DNA of 64,000 nucleotides from Leguminivora glycinivorella. Lineage: Eukaryota; Arthropoda; Insecta; Lepidoptera; Tortricidae. The stretch spans positions 5,369,141 to 5,433,140 of the forward strand of contig NC_062975.1 in assembly GCF_023078275.1 (NCBI RefSeq), written 5' to 3'. Below the pieces are notes generated by a model. The model ran no database searches, was not told where the DNA came from, and saw only the letters and a program-made list of their open reading frames with translations. The stretch's first letter is position 1; the number at the start of each line of letters is the position of its first letter. The position numbers and the translations under genes were made by a program. Shown piece by piece: positions 1 through 10,019 of this stretch.

Positions 1-10
1 AAATATATTT

Positions 11-482
11 CTCTCAAACATGGTATGAAATATTGATGTTATGTGCCTTATAATTGGCAGCGAAGTATGACGTTGCAGGTGCGGCTAGGACGATTGATAG
101 ATAATGGAATTTCATACAAACCTTGCAGGCCAAGGCCGGCAAAGTCCTCTTTTTTAATTTCCAAACACAGATAATTGTGACATAACATCCAGGTATTTAG
201 CCAATTAAAAAAAAAAACTATAAGGGGCTTTATAGACGTGCCGACTGCAACTGGTACGGGCCCTAGACAATATTTGATTTTGGGTGCGTTTTCATAAAAA
301 AAAAATTTTTTTCGTTTTTTTTTGAATTTTTTAACTTTTTGTTTTTTTATAAGCGTATACGGGGCATCAAAGGGGAACGAAAATTCGATTATTTTTGCGC
401 TACGACGCACCGTTTAGGAGATACAGCCATCCAAAGTTACTATTTTCAGTAGAATTTATTTATTTCATACCATGTTTGAGAA
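11..482. repeat. inverted-repeat-bounded element
   Basis: A perfect 21-bp inverted repeat (12-32 and 461-481, reading TCTCAAACATGGTATGAAATA on the left) bounds about 470 bp that is rich in A and T runs. The open frame inside (48-410, - strand) has the low-complexity Lys/Phe composition of poly-A/T translation and is not a gene. This looks like a foldback element; the family is not recognised. Confidence 0.55.
179..283. repeat. dispersed repeat, copy 1 (copy 2 at 43502-43600)
   Basis: About 100 bp matches 43502-43600 in the same orientation with scattered mismatches. Shared blocks include ACATAACATC, AGGTATTTAGCCA and GCGACTGCAACTGGTAC (CCGACTGCAACTGGTAC here). It is therefore an interspersed repeat lying inside the element at 11-482. 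Confidence 0.6.
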
Positions 483-799
483 AAGCACTATACATACCTC
501 GGCGGGAAATGGGGTTGCCCGCCTCAGAACTATCGCTTCGCTCGGCCGTCTATATGTCTTCGGCCGGCAACACCCTTTGTCCCGGCCTCTGTAGTAATGT
601 ACTATTTTAATTAGACGCCATCATGGTTTATCTTAGGTACCTACCTACTTAAACACATTTAAAAATGTTACTTATATTTGGTGGCTGTTGCATCTTTTAT
701 AAAATTTTAGTGAAGCTATCAAAGTAGAAATCCAAAATAATAACTTTAACATCTGGTCTTATCGATTATAACTAAATTTTTAAATTAACCTTAACTAAC
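483..799. other. no gene seen; short GC-rich patch
   Basis: Positions 505-595 form a GC-rich patch with CTTCGCTCGGCC-type self-complementary words, of the style of repeats near 21.4 and 59.5 kb. The rest is AT-rich with no coding signal. Confidence 0.35.
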
Positions 800-862
800 G
801 TTTCGGAGATGGCGTCCCCATGGTCTCGTAGAAGACTCAATGATATCGTAGTTATACGCGTC
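800..862. repeat. degenerate copy of the 13.7-kb hairpin core
   Basis: The words AACGTTTC, GGCGT, CCCC and TGGTCTCG, followed by GTTATACGCG and TCCCAGTTTT, occur in the same order as in the reverse complement of the hairpin at 13686-13844. Here the long arms have decayed while the loop is still recognisable. Confidence 0.5.
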
Positions 863-1693
863 CCAGTTTTAAAGTTATTACTTATTACGTACGACAAAAA
901 AACGACAAGACAAAAAAACTAATTAGTTCGTCAGTTAGATTATCACAGAATTTTAGACACGTATTTTTTATTTTTTCTCGTAAACGAAAAATGACGACGG
1001 TACAGTGCGTTGAAGTTTCGCGTGACGTCACGCCTAGGTACAATTTTTACTTAGAAGTGACGTCACAAGCCCCTACTCCGGAACTTTGATTTGATATCTT
1101 TGTATTTTTTCATTAATTAGAAAAAGCGAAAAAATATGTTTTCAGTATTATTGGACGATCTAACTGACGGACTAAACAGAATGCAATTTTTTGATGTAGT
1201 CGTCATCCCTATTGTGATAGTTTCAATCAGTGGAAAGCCAAAATATCAGGTAGACGAATAAATACTAAAAAAAAAACACTGACTGAAAGGTCTCGCTAAC
1301 ATGACACTTTCATCTCACGCGTGAGAATCATAAATCAGAGCATACTCCCCTTTCATTCTATTTCCACCGAGGAAACGGTCAAGTAAAATTAGCTTCGAGT
1401 GTTGCCGAGCCAGACTCAATAGGTGAGGTAAATGTGGACGACCGAAAAATTGGGAAAACAATATGCGACTTGGAAAGTTTTTCCGAGTTCTTTACTTTTT
1501 TTTTATACCACGTCGGTAGCAAACAGGTATACAGTCCGCCTGTATCACCGTAACCTATGGACGCCTGCAACTCAAGGGGTGTCACATGCGCGTTGCCGAC
1601 CCATTAGAAAATTGTTTACTCCTTTTGAAGGACCTCATACTGTAATTCATCGGAAATACCTCGGCAGGGAGCATGCTGAAGAAACTTCCGCTT
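863..1693. other. AT-rich stretch, no gene seen
   Basis: Both strands were inspected. Short open frames (for example 1432-1728 on + and 1379-1585 on -) overlap each other, lack splice context and resemble no family I know. Nothing is annotated. Confidence 0.4.
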
Positions 1694-1797
1694 GGGTTTA
1701 TTTATTTATTTACTTAATTGCACTATAAAAAAAGTACAAATCGCGGACTTAATGCCTTAAGGCATTATCTACCAATCAACCATAGGGCAAACAGAAA
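1694..1797 (-). repeat. retroposon 3' tail, (AAATA)n type
   Basis: Read on the - strand this gives GATTGGTAGATAATGCC, GGCATTAAGTCCGCG, a T-rich stretch, TGCAAT and then a (TAAA)n tail. The same order occurs on + at 5480-5622. It is the 3' end of a SINE or LINE family with a polyadenylation-like block and a TAAA-repeat tail. Confidence 0.6.
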
Positions 1798-1994
1798 ATT
1801 TATTTAGAGAGCATGACAACGTTGAGCAATTTACAACAACTATTAACAATATTATTTACAAACAATCAAAAACATATATATTAATATAATTTGGGTTTCT
1901 TATGTCAAGATTTGTCATAGGTCTGGTGGATCTCTATATCAATTTGACACCTGACGCGATCGGTTGGTTGCGTAACCTGGATGTCGACTTATAA

Positions 1995-2490
1995 TACAGT
2001 GTAAACTCTATATAACGGCACTGAAGGGACTGTGCATATTATGGCGTTATAGAGAGTTGCCGTTAAGTGGAGAGAAGAAAAATCGGAATTAGAAAAAGAA
2101 AAAGTTTATTTCAGAATAGTGTTAGTAGTAATATACGTTAGTCATGGTCAAAAACGGCCTACACATGGAAGCAATCCCAATTTGTAAACAAAAGAACCAA
2201 TTTTTAGAAAGTTCGGGACGCTTGATGCCGACGTCGAGTTTATTGCCGGCTAGGATAACAAAGCCACAAAAGAACGTACACAGCTGCGCAGTTTTTACTA
2301 ATTTTAGCAACTTTAAAGGTACTTTTTATTACTTAATTGTTGCCGTTATTGCCGTTATTGAGAGTGGGTGTGATGCTATGTAGAGTGTATCATTGTATGA
2401 TAGACAAGCTAAACCAACCAAAGTCAATTGGTTTCGACGCTTTAGAGAGTGTGCCGTTAAATCGAGTGACGTTACATGGAGTTTACACTT
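1995..2490. repeat. pogo/mariner-like MITE
   Basis: The left end is TACAGTGTAAACTCTATATA and the right end is the inverted GGAGTTTACACTT (2479-2490). A second block (GCGTTATAGAGAGTTGCCG near 2044) is matched by CGCTTTAGAGAGTGTGCCG near 2440. A TA at the boundary and CAGT-initiated termini fit Tc1/mariner (pogo-like) non-autonomous elements. That class assignment is inference; the termini are seen directly. Confidence 0.5.
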
Positions 2491-2974
2491 AATTGTCTGC
2501 AAATATACGCCATACGCTTAAATAAATAATAGGTCTGGTTTTTATTCAAGCCGAAAGAAGTTATTACACTGAATTCCTTGCGATATTTTTCGTCGTCTAA
2601 TACATGTACTTCAAGTTATTGACTATCAAAATAAGTTCTCTGTCGTAAGAACCTCATTGTTACGTGGCCAAAATGATGTCAAACACGTATGTAGTTAGGT
2701 AGTAGTTGAAACCATTATAAATCCTGTAACTTTTAGAAGAATTAAGGAAATAAATATATCTAATTAGTAACAAAATGCCTGTCAAGAGATGAAAAGTACC
2801 TAAACATAATTCTTATAAGTAACTGGAAGATTTTGAATAACGAAGGTAGGCTCGGAATTATGCAAGAGTGTTCTTGCTGAAGGCTGATGCCAATATGCTG
2901 CAAACTGTGACCAATAATTCTAGAAGATTACGCTACATTTGACAGTAGAAAGCGCTCGAGGTTGCGGGACCCCG
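2491..2974. other. AT-rich stretch, no feature seen
   Basis: No repeat pair, tRNA-like block or coding signal was noticed. Confidence 0.35.
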
Positions 2975-3205
2975 GAGTTTTTCGAAACTTATGTGCGAAA
3001 TGTCATTTGATATTTGCCAGTCGCTTTTCGGTGAAGGAAAACATCGTGAGGAAACCGGACTAATTCCAATAATTCGGGTTGGAAGGTCAGATCGCAGTCG
3101 CTTTCGTAAAACTAGTGCCTACTTGGGATTAGTTGTCAAAGCGGACCCCAGGCTCCCATGAGCCGTGGCAAATGCTGACATAACGCAAAAAAGGATGATG
3201 ATGAC
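2975..3205 (+). mobile_element. LINE 3'-end remnant
   Basis: The segment carries a chain of words repeated at 13331-13392 (GTTGTCAAAGCGGACCCCAG, then GGCTCCCATGAGCCGTGGC, then AAATGC) and ends in a GATGATGATGA tail. This arrangement is typical of the C-terminal codons plus 3' UTR of a common lepidopteran non-LTR retrotransposon. It is 5'-truncated and has no open frame of use. Confidence 0.6.
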
Positions 3206-3364
3206 GCTACATTCTACAATAGATGTTATAAATGTCTTTCGTTTCATAGATAACAATGAGGAGCTTTGCACACGGCCGACCAGCTTTTATTAGGATTCGA
3301 CCGTGACTCCACCCCCGAATGTAAACACGTCAGATTACGCTTCGCTAATCAAGTATATAATCAG

Positions 3365-3495
3365 TTAACACTTTCGAAACCGGGCTCTACGCGGCGCTAC
3401 GACATTTTCGCTACATACGGGGAAACCCATGTAATCGGCTACGCTTCTACGAGCGGTGTGCCCGACAGTCGGGTTCTTGGTAGCGAAAGTGTTAA
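3365..3495. repeat. foldback element with TTAACACTTTCG ends
   Basis: The left end TTAACACTTTCG (3365-3376) is matched by CGAAAGTGTTAA (3484-3495). The interior is GC-rich and gives an 80-codon open frame (3266-3508) that crosses the element edge, so I do not treat it as a gene. Confidence 0.6.
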
Positions 3496-3606
3496 GACGT
3501 TTCATTAACGTGTCGACTTTGGGAGGAAAAACTCGCTGGAGATGCTCGCATGTCGTCTAAGTGTATGGGCTACTGGCCACTTAAACTTTCAGTAATACTT
3601 ACCAAC

Positions 3607-3890
3607 GACATGTAACTCCGTATAGACAGATAAACTAAGAAAAAAACGTACCTCAGAACCGTACAGACAAAGATACGGTGGCCTAAATGGCATTACACAT
3701 TTGGGGGACGCTCGGCTAGATGGCGCTAATATTAATATTTAACATTTTAACACATATCAAGCTAAGACTATGGGCCAAATTGTCAAAACTGAGGTTCAAA
3801 AGTTTAACCTTGTGTTGAGAGATGGCTGTCTATGCACTGCGATTACACATTTTACTTTGACAGTAACTCTCTATAATACTCGATCCTCTT
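3607..3890. repeat. dispersed repeat, copy 1 (copy 2 at 45571-45860)
   Basis: About 285 bp aligns end to end with 45571-45860 in the same orientation, at roughly 80 percent identity by eye. Both contain GGGACGCTCGGCTAGATGGC, TATGGGCCAAATTGTCAAAA and TACACATTTTACTTTGACA. It is a non-coding interspersed family. Confidence 0.7.
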
Positions 3891-4340
3891 TGCACTTACT
3901 CATCACAGAAGAAAATATTGTTGAAAACCTATTAATATTCCCTTGATAGACCTGAAAATAATCTATTAAAGCTTTTGAAACATCATCGTCGGAAATTGCT
4001 CATACAAAAAACGCGAACGTCATTTCAAAGTAAAAAATCTGTTATCGTAGCCTGAGACCGTAACAATGGAAATTCGCTGAAATATTCAAAAAACACAAAA
4101 TAAAAGCGGTTTAGACACTTTCATAATAACCGCGAGGACTACGTCAGTTTTGACTCTGCCACGAAGAACGAGCACCTACACGATATTTAATTATTTACGC
4201 ACATTTTCCTCATTGTCTGAATTCATTGATGTTTTAAAAGTAACATGTTTATTGCCTTAAATTTATGGTTCCTAATTGTTTTAGGACAATACAGGTGGTT
4301 AACTTTTTTTAATGTATTTGTTACCTACTAATGTGTACAG

Positions 4341-4503
4341 ATGTAGTGCGAAAAGGGTTTCCTTCGTATTTTTCCGGAAACGTTCGTATTTGTCATGCTA
4401 GTTCAGTCAATGTCAGTACATCTTGTACTGAGACTGACTGAAATAGCATGACACTTTCGTACATTTCCGTAACATTACGAAGGCAAATCTTTTCGCACTA
4501 CAT
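4341..4503. repeat. MITE with ATGTAGTGCGAAAAG ends, copy 1
   Basis: ATGTAGTGCGAAAAG (4341-4355) pairs with CTTTTCGCACTACAT (4489-4503), and most of the interior is also self-complementary. A second copy lies at 36172-36338, so this is a genuine family rather than chance. Confidence 0.75.
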
Positions 4504-4534
4504 ATGAAGTTAGTTACGTCTTGCGTGCTTGTAT

Positions 4535-4889
4535 TATACAGAGTGGGGCCTGTAACAAAGGCGAAGAATTGAACTGTAGGCTATTCTCCTTATACTGATC
4601 AACATTTGTTCAGTGACTTTTAAAAATTATGAAGTCTTTAAATTTTTAATTTTTCATACAAAATAAATATTACCTTCAATGTACGCCATTATTGTTGTCA
4701 TTGACGTTGTCTGACACACTTTAGACTTAACAGAATTCGCAATACATTACCTCTTAGAAAAAACTTTCAAGGGTGATAAAAATCAAAATACAAGTTATTT
4801 TTAAAAGTCGCCGAACAAATGTTGATCAGTATAAGGAGAATAGCCTAGAGTTCAATTCTTCGCCTTTGTTACAGGCCCCACTCTGTATA
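4535..4889. repeat. long foldback element, about 90-bp arms
   Basis: The left arm starting TATACAGAGTGGGGCCTGTA pairs with the right arm ending TACAGGCCCCACTCTGTATA. Pairing runs about 90 bp inward through GCGAAGAATTGAACT and ATACTGATCAACATTTGTTC. The loop of about 165 bp is AT-rich and non-coding. Confidence 0.75.
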
Positions 4890-5375
4890 TAGTAGCAAAT
4901 TTTTGTAATGTATAAGTAGAATCTAGTTTCTGATTAATTTTTTCATTACATTTTGCTCTACCTAGTCAGCATTATACAGTACCAGTACAACTCAATACCT
5001 ATTCAATACAAATCGGCACTCGGCCCGGATCGAACTATAATATACGCAAAAGTTAGATCTAAATAGTTACGATAACGTTCTTGTTTAAAGAATCCTTTTG
5101 AGCATTGTTTGAATATAATAGACTGTTCCTCTCGTAACGCACGTTTCCGAGTTCCGACATCGCAGCCTTCAGCGGTCGATGTCTCGATGAGCGCAAGGTC
5201 TCGGTCATCGCTCACTATTTTTACTCTCGTATACTGTTACTTATTCTGTGCTTTAGTAGGTCAGCATTGGTAGGTATTTGTTGGGCCATACCCCTATCTG
5301 ATTCGAACTATGCATGCATGCCGATTATAGCAATTGTAAAAGATGGTTGTAGCCCCCTGTCTTGGATGTTTTCTA

Positions 5376-5652
5376 TCCCCCTTATTCATAAACGTACTCT
5401 AAAGTAAAGTTCGTTTGTCTCTTTCCGGTGTATTGGTGTGATAGAAAAGGACAAACGAACTTTATTGCCTTGTTAATTTTTCTTTCTCCTTGCACCATTT
5501 TTACATGTCTCTGTTTGACCCGATGGTTGACTGGTAGAGAATGCCATTAGGCATTAAGTTCGCCATTTGTACATTTTTGTTTTATTTGTGCAATAAAATT
5601 TAAATAAATAAATAAATAAATAACTTTAGAGTACGTTTATGAATATAAGGGG
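5376..5652. repeat. MITE family M1, copy split by a retroposon
   Basis: The end CCCCCTTATTCATAAACGTA (5377-) is matched by the inverted TACGTTTATGAATATAAGGG at the right end. An intact 125-bp relative is at 49999-50123 and a decayed one at 48513-48634. Compared with the intact copy, this one is interrupted between TTGTTAA (about 5463) and CTTTAGAGTACG (5624) by a retroposon tail. TA flanks both ends. Confidence 0.75.
5465..5623 (+). mobile_element. retroposon inserted in MITE M1
   Basis: About 160 bp is absent from the intact M1 copy at 49999-50123. It contains GGTTGACTGGTAGAGAATGCC, GGCATTAAGTTCGCC, TGTGCAATAAAATTT and a (AAAT)n tail, and is the same family as the - strand copy at 1694-1797. 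It is a 5'-truncated SINE or LINE 3' end. Confidence 0.65.
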
Positions 5653-5751
5653 TATGTATATAAGTATGTATTATCGTTGCTTAGCGCCCATAGTACCTAC
5701 AAGCTTTGCTTAGTTTGAGGCTGAGTTGATCTGTGTAAGGTGTCCCTAATA
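5653..5751 (+). mobile_element. SINE 3' fragment
   Basis: GCCCATAGTAC, AAGCTTTGCTTAGTTTGAGG and GCTGAGTTGATCTG, then GTAAGGTGTCCC, match the 3' half of the tRNA-derived SINE at 23463-23725. The tRNA-like head is missing. The fragment abuts the Helitron-like element at 5752. Confidence 0.6.
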
Positions 5752-6005
5752 TCCATACTTCCATACTAATATTATAAATGGGAAAGTGTGTGTGTCTGTT
5801 TGTTCGTTTTTCACGGCATAACGGAGCGACGTATTCACGTGATTTTTTAACTGGAGATAGTTGAAGGGATGGAGAGTGACATAGGCTACTTTTTGTCTCT
5901 TTCTAACCTGCCACTTCAATAGAATAGGGTGTGAAAGTTGAAGTTTGTGTACAGCATCACGTAATTTTCGAATTTAATGCGATCGAAGCCGCGGGCAAAA
6001 GCTAG
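5752..6005 (+). mobile_element. non-autonomous Helitron-like element
   Basis: It starts TCCATACTTCCATACTAATA and ends GCGGGCAAAAGCTAG, flanked by A on the left and T on the right. TC...CTAG ends and an A|T target without duplication are Helitron hallmarks, and a short GC-rich pairing precedes CTAG. Related pieces are at 56002-56060 (5' end) and 58689-58910 (3' part). No helicase is encoded. Confidence 0.65.
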
Positions 6006-6217
6006 TATTATATAATTTCTATACCCATTCTGTCCTCCATACCCAGCGTTTCTTGGATTCTCTATTTTAAATAACGATAACACTATGTGAAACACGATAA
6101 TGAGAGAAGCTTGCCAAGATATTAAACCATCGAGCACCATGTACCTGATTAAATCGGGCCATCCAAATAACAATCATATTTCAAACTATTATAGTTTGTT
6201 TCACGAAAGCTCCCCAA

Positions 6218-6366
6218 GTGCCTTAGCCGAATGGCATTTCTGCGACGCGAAACGAAACGCCGCGAAAGGTAATCTGGCTCTGTCGCACCAATACGCAAGA
6301 GCGATAGAGATAGATATCTACGAGCGTTTCGTTTCGTGAGCGTTTCTGCTATTTGGCTACGGCACC
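6218..6366. repeat. MITE with GTGCCTTAGCCGAAT ends, copy 1
   Basis: GTGCCTTAGCCGAATGG pairs imperfectly with ATTTGGCTACGGCACC. The centre holds TCTGGCTCTGTCGC and AGAGCGATAGAGATAG, shared with 16036-16182. The interior gives a spurious open frame on + (6100-6339). Confidence 0.65.
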
Positions 6367-6737
6367 TGAACCTTTTACGTATGATTGAAAGTTATGATAT
6401 GACTAAACTTTTTATGCCTATTACTTAGTTAGTCCCTCGTATAAAGTTTGACGATGGGAGGACACATGCTATTGTATCGAAAAACTTTAACAATTCGTTA
6501 TCGATATTTATTTGGAAATCTTTATAATATTATTATTTTCTCTATCTTGAAAGGGTTAGGTATTGAATATTGATATATACTTATACTGAATTGAAAAGTG
6601 GTGTTAATACGAATGAAAATGGAAAACGCGTTCTCCACGTCCTAAGTTTTTTATCCAGTAACTGATAACTCAGTTCTTTACAGTCGGGTTAAAATTATAA
6701 GATATTTTTCATTGTGTCTGGTTAGGTTCCCCCTCCT

Positions 6738-6893
6738 CACCTCCATCTTATAAGCATTCAGTGTCCTGTCCACTTCCCCCCGCGCAAACATCGCATAAGC
6801 GCTTTCATTCAACCGCGCTTACACGCTCGAATATGTGATCAATTATATAACCGTTATAATTATTCTCTGTACATGTAATTTGTTCTGTACAAT
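6738..6893 (+). mobile_element. older retroposon, 3' end with (ACT)n tail
   Basis: CCTCCATCTTATAAGCATT through CGCGCAAACATCGCATAAGC to ACACGCTCG matches 7833-7973. The copy runs on to GTACAATAAAGTG, a polyadenylation signal, and originally continued into the (ACT)n run now at 7732-7755. The younger LINE at 6909-7725 separates the two parts. Confidence 0.55.
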
Positions 6894-6908
6894 AAAGTGT
6901 TTACTACT

Positions 6909-7725
6909 TATCTTATCTTATCTTAAATCTGCGGGGCCCTTACGGATACACTTCGACCCATCGGGATCTTTTGTGCAATTACCCCCTACGATCCTAAGAT
7001 CCTTCAGCTATTCAGGAGCTTCTCGACCATCTCATATCGGATGATGAGGCTCATGGGTAGCTCTCTGAAGTCCTTCGGTGCCAGGTAGCCTGCTCCAAAG
7101 TTCTTCATTCTTTGTCTGGCGAGGGCGTGACATTCACACATTAAATGTCTGACGGTCTCTTCCTCTTCGCCACACATGCGACAATCAGTGTTGTCGGCGT
7201 GTCCCATCTTGGCCAAAATTCCTTTGACCCCGTAATGGCCTGTGAACACCCCTGTTATAATTTGGAGTTGTCTTTTGCCTAGCTTCCCTAGCTTTTTGCT
7301 CCATCCAGTCTACCCTCTGCTTAAAGAGCTTTGAATGCTTCAGACCAACCAGGGCATCCCACTCTTTTTGGTGACTAGCCTTTGTTTGGTCTTTCATAGC
7401 CGTTCTGATGGTTCCTTGTGAAAGGCCCACATAAGGTTCCGGACCTATGAAGTTGTCTTCAGATCCGGCCTTGGCAAGTTCATCAGCGTTTTCATTGCCA
7501 ATGAAGCCTTCGTGCCCACCGGGGCTACCGGGGTGGATACCGATCCATACCAGTTGCACCTTGTTTTGCCTTCCAAGCTTGTTAAGAGCTTGGATGCCGT
7601 TTATTTAATACCAGTCTAGAGGTAACTCTGGGCGATGTGAAGGCTTTGAGTGCCGCTTGACTGTCGCTGAGTATATAGATAGTCTTACATTGGATTTGTC
7701 TAACTATATTCTCATGTACACAGGC
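6909..7725 (-). mobile_element. 5'-truncated LINE with RNase H, 15-bp target duplication
   Basis: The element is bracketed by AAAGTGTTTACTACT at 6894-6908 and 7726-7740, a 15-bp direct repeat, so its limits are precise. On the - strand it encodes an RNase H region in pieces: YILSDSQAALKAF (about 7610-7680), then GNENADELAKAG (about 7460-7500), then a Cys/His segment CRMCGEEEETVRHLMCEC near the C-terminus. The pieces lie in three frames, so it carries at least two frameshifts. The 3' tail is a (TAAGA)n microsatellite at 6909-6923. An RNase H downstream of reverse transcriptase is known from the I/R1/LOA-type LINEs; the clade is inferred. The reverse transcriptase itself was lost by truncation. 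Confidence 0.8.
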
Positions 7726-7757
7726 AAAGTGTTTACTACTACTACTACTACTACTGA

Positions 7758-8040
7758 TCACCTGGTCCGACTCAACTTGATGTCTGTTTATTTGCGCGCT
7801 TTGCACTTTTGCACCATGGGGCTGGTTACGTTTCTACCTCCATCTTACAAGCATTATTCATTAATAGCTATCCTATAAAACGCAGACGTAACTTGTGTCC
7901 ACTCACCCCCGCGCAAACAGCCGCCTAAGTAAAGCTAAGCGCTTTAATTCAACTACACCTACACGCTGGCATAAGGGACCACCTGCTCCAATTCAACTTG
8001 ATGTCTGTTTATTTGCGCGCTTTGCACTTTTGCATCTATT
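7758..8040. repeat. tandem direct repeat, 221-bp period
   Basis: CAACTTGATGTCTGTTTATT followed by TGCGCGCTTTGCACTTTTGC occurs at about 7774 and again 221 bp later at about 7995. Between them lies the block shared with 6738-6893. It is a partial tandem copy of one retroposon family, directly after an (ACT)n run. Confidence 0.65.
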
Positions 8041-8045
8041 ACGTA

Positions 8046-9589
8046 ACCGTTTCCGTCTGGCAACCTCTAAGATCTAGTTTCTTTAGATGAAAATTTATTA
8101 CTCTGTTGTGCATACTTTATGTCCCAATTTTTCTTCTGACGGCATGAGCTACTAATTTCATTTACAGAACTCTCGACCTAGTGACAGAAAAGAAAAAGAT
8201 ATTATACTGATTATTTATTATTATACGGATTATACTGCTCGAAATATCAACCAAGTTGAGTTACTGCGAATGAATGGAAACAAATTGCCTTTGCAAAATT
8301 TCCCCTTCAAACCCTCTAATAACGTGAAAAAAAAGAAAATGCTGACATCCCTCTTATCAGGAGCAGGAAGTGAGTGCTCCAATTGCAAAGATGGCGTACA
8401 ACGTGGCGTCTTTCAATATTTTCAAGTATTATGCGTTCTTTGGAAACTAAAAATCATTTGAAATACAAAATTACCAATGTAATGCATGTATGTTGAGTTC
8501 AACGTAGTTTAAAACATGAAACGACTTTAAGTGCCCATTCTAGTGCGATTGCGAGTCATATAACTCGAATCAATCCAATAACAATACAGCCCATATCCAA
8601 CCCGATTCTAGCCTGGTTAAGTAATGAAATCCCGTGTTTAACTAGGTACCTACTACTTACTTTATTTTCCAAGCGATGCTAACGCAACTTACTTTAATTA
8701 TGCAATATATAATTACACACACAATGAATTCACAAATTAACACTGTCAATTTAAATTTAGTTGGTTGCAAAGTTCAATTAATTTTGTATTAACAAATAAA
8801 ACGCAGCAAACCTGATTGAAGTGTTGTTAGCTTAGTTGGCAGAGCGATGCTAGGTTTGTGATCCAAACTCGCGATTTTGACTTCCGACAAACCCGAGACA
8901 GTGAATAACTTCATATTCGGTTTGTCACAAAGTAATCATAACTGAACTGAACCGATAGTTACCTAGCACTAGTAGGCATAGTTGTTTGACTTGTGAACAG
9001 AAATCATGAACATTTAAAGCTTACATCTCATTGGGAAGTGGAGCGAAACTGCACTTTTAATAGTGCATCACCGACCTTGCATAAACCAGTAATTGTTGAC
9101 CAATAAATAGGGCAGCGAGTTTCTTGTAACACTCGTGTCGAATGACCCAAATATTAGAGCACAGTTTCGAGTGCTCTGACGCGCAAATATCATTTACTGA
9201 CACCGATACAGATTTAACTAAACCAAATCTTAAGACTGAAATAATTCCTAATGGTTTCCTATAACCATTTGATCTAATGTTCTCGTCGAAATTGCTATGT
9301 TCTAATGCAAATATATAAACACACTTAAGTGAAATATCAAGTATGTTCCTTACATAGCTACCTAATAGCTATACCTACTTAATTCAGTATTTAGTTGTAC
9401 TCTAAATCGGCATCTATATATTTTAATTACGACTCAACAGATCAAACGTCTATTGATTGATTGTATCGTATTGTTATATCAAAAAGATCCGATAGGTATA
9501 CCTCTTAGCGCCAAGTAGCCTTGCCAAACTATGACAGAATGCTAAAAATGGAAATATTTGGCATCATATACAAAAGCAATTATCTCCTT
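8046..9589. other. upstream region of Lmpt, no gene seen
   Basis: It is AT-rich. The only structure noticed is the tRNA-like block at 8821-8885. Open frames such as 8270-8461 have no family resemblance. Confidence 0.35.
8821..8885 (+). repeat. decayed tRNA-like sequence
   Basis: TTAGCTTAGTTGGCAGAGCG resembles a tRNA D-arm/box A. The expected box B is degraded to CGCGATTTTGACTTCC instead of GGTTCGANTCC, and the acceptor ends do not pair. It is a tRNA pseudogene or SINE head, not a working tRNA. Confidence 0.4.
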
Positions 9590-9867
9590 AAGCGGGTAAG
9601 CCAAGCGCCGGATCGCTGCGGCCCAAGTCCTGGCGGCAGCGACGGGCGACTCCGGGAAACACGCGATTCTCGGGTCGCCTCGCTCGGGAGCCGCCCGCGC
9701 ACCTGCCCTCTCCGTCACTCTTCCAAATTTAAATCCCAAACTCCCCCCACCGACGACGCTAAACATTCTGGAATAATTCCCGCTATCCTATACCGGTGCT
9801 CGCCATTCGAATTCGGGTCGCGACCGCGTCGTATCGCTTTTTGTAATCAGGCAGATCGACTGCTGCC
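9590..9867 (+). promoter_or_regulatory. Lmpt: putative Lmpt short-isoform promoter and 5' UTR
   Basis: Just upstream of the start codon the sequence becomes abruptly GC- and CpG-rich (CGCCGGATCGCTGCGG, GCCGCCCGCGCACCTGCC) against AT-rich surroundings. Long frames on both strands here, including a 175-codon + frame, are products of that composition. The start codon context CTGCCATGG fits a strong animal initiation site. The transcription start cannot be placed from sequence alone. Confidence 0.5.
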
Positions 9868-10019
9868 ATGGCCGACGTTGACGTTCAAGTCCAGTACACC
9901 ACCACGGAGAGGAAGACCAGGAAGGTCAAGAAGTCCTCGAAGCGTAGGGAGTCTAAGGATGGCGAGGTCACCGTCACGGAGCTCGAACAGACCACCACCA
10001 GCAACATCAACGACGATGG
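9868..10019 (+). CDS. Lmpt: Lmpt exon 1 (start exon)
   Basis: It encodes residues 1-50, MADVDVQVQYTTTERKTRKV onward, a Lys/Arg/Thr-rich stretch without a fold I recognise, ending in phase 2 (GAT GG|GTATGT). The Met is chosen for its strong context and because the frame joins exon 2 exactly. The basic cluster RKTRKVKKSSKRR could act as a nuclear-localisation or phosphorylation region (inference). This exon supplies no Cys pair, so in this isoform LIM1 stays a half domain. Confidence 0.85.

Noticed and set aside
48..410. 120-codon - frame at the window start
   Set aside because: Poly-Lys/Phe translation of A/T runs inside an inverted-repeat element.
3266..3508. 80-codon + frame with balanced composition
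   Set aside because: It crosses the edge of a foldback element whose GC-rich interior keeps frames open.
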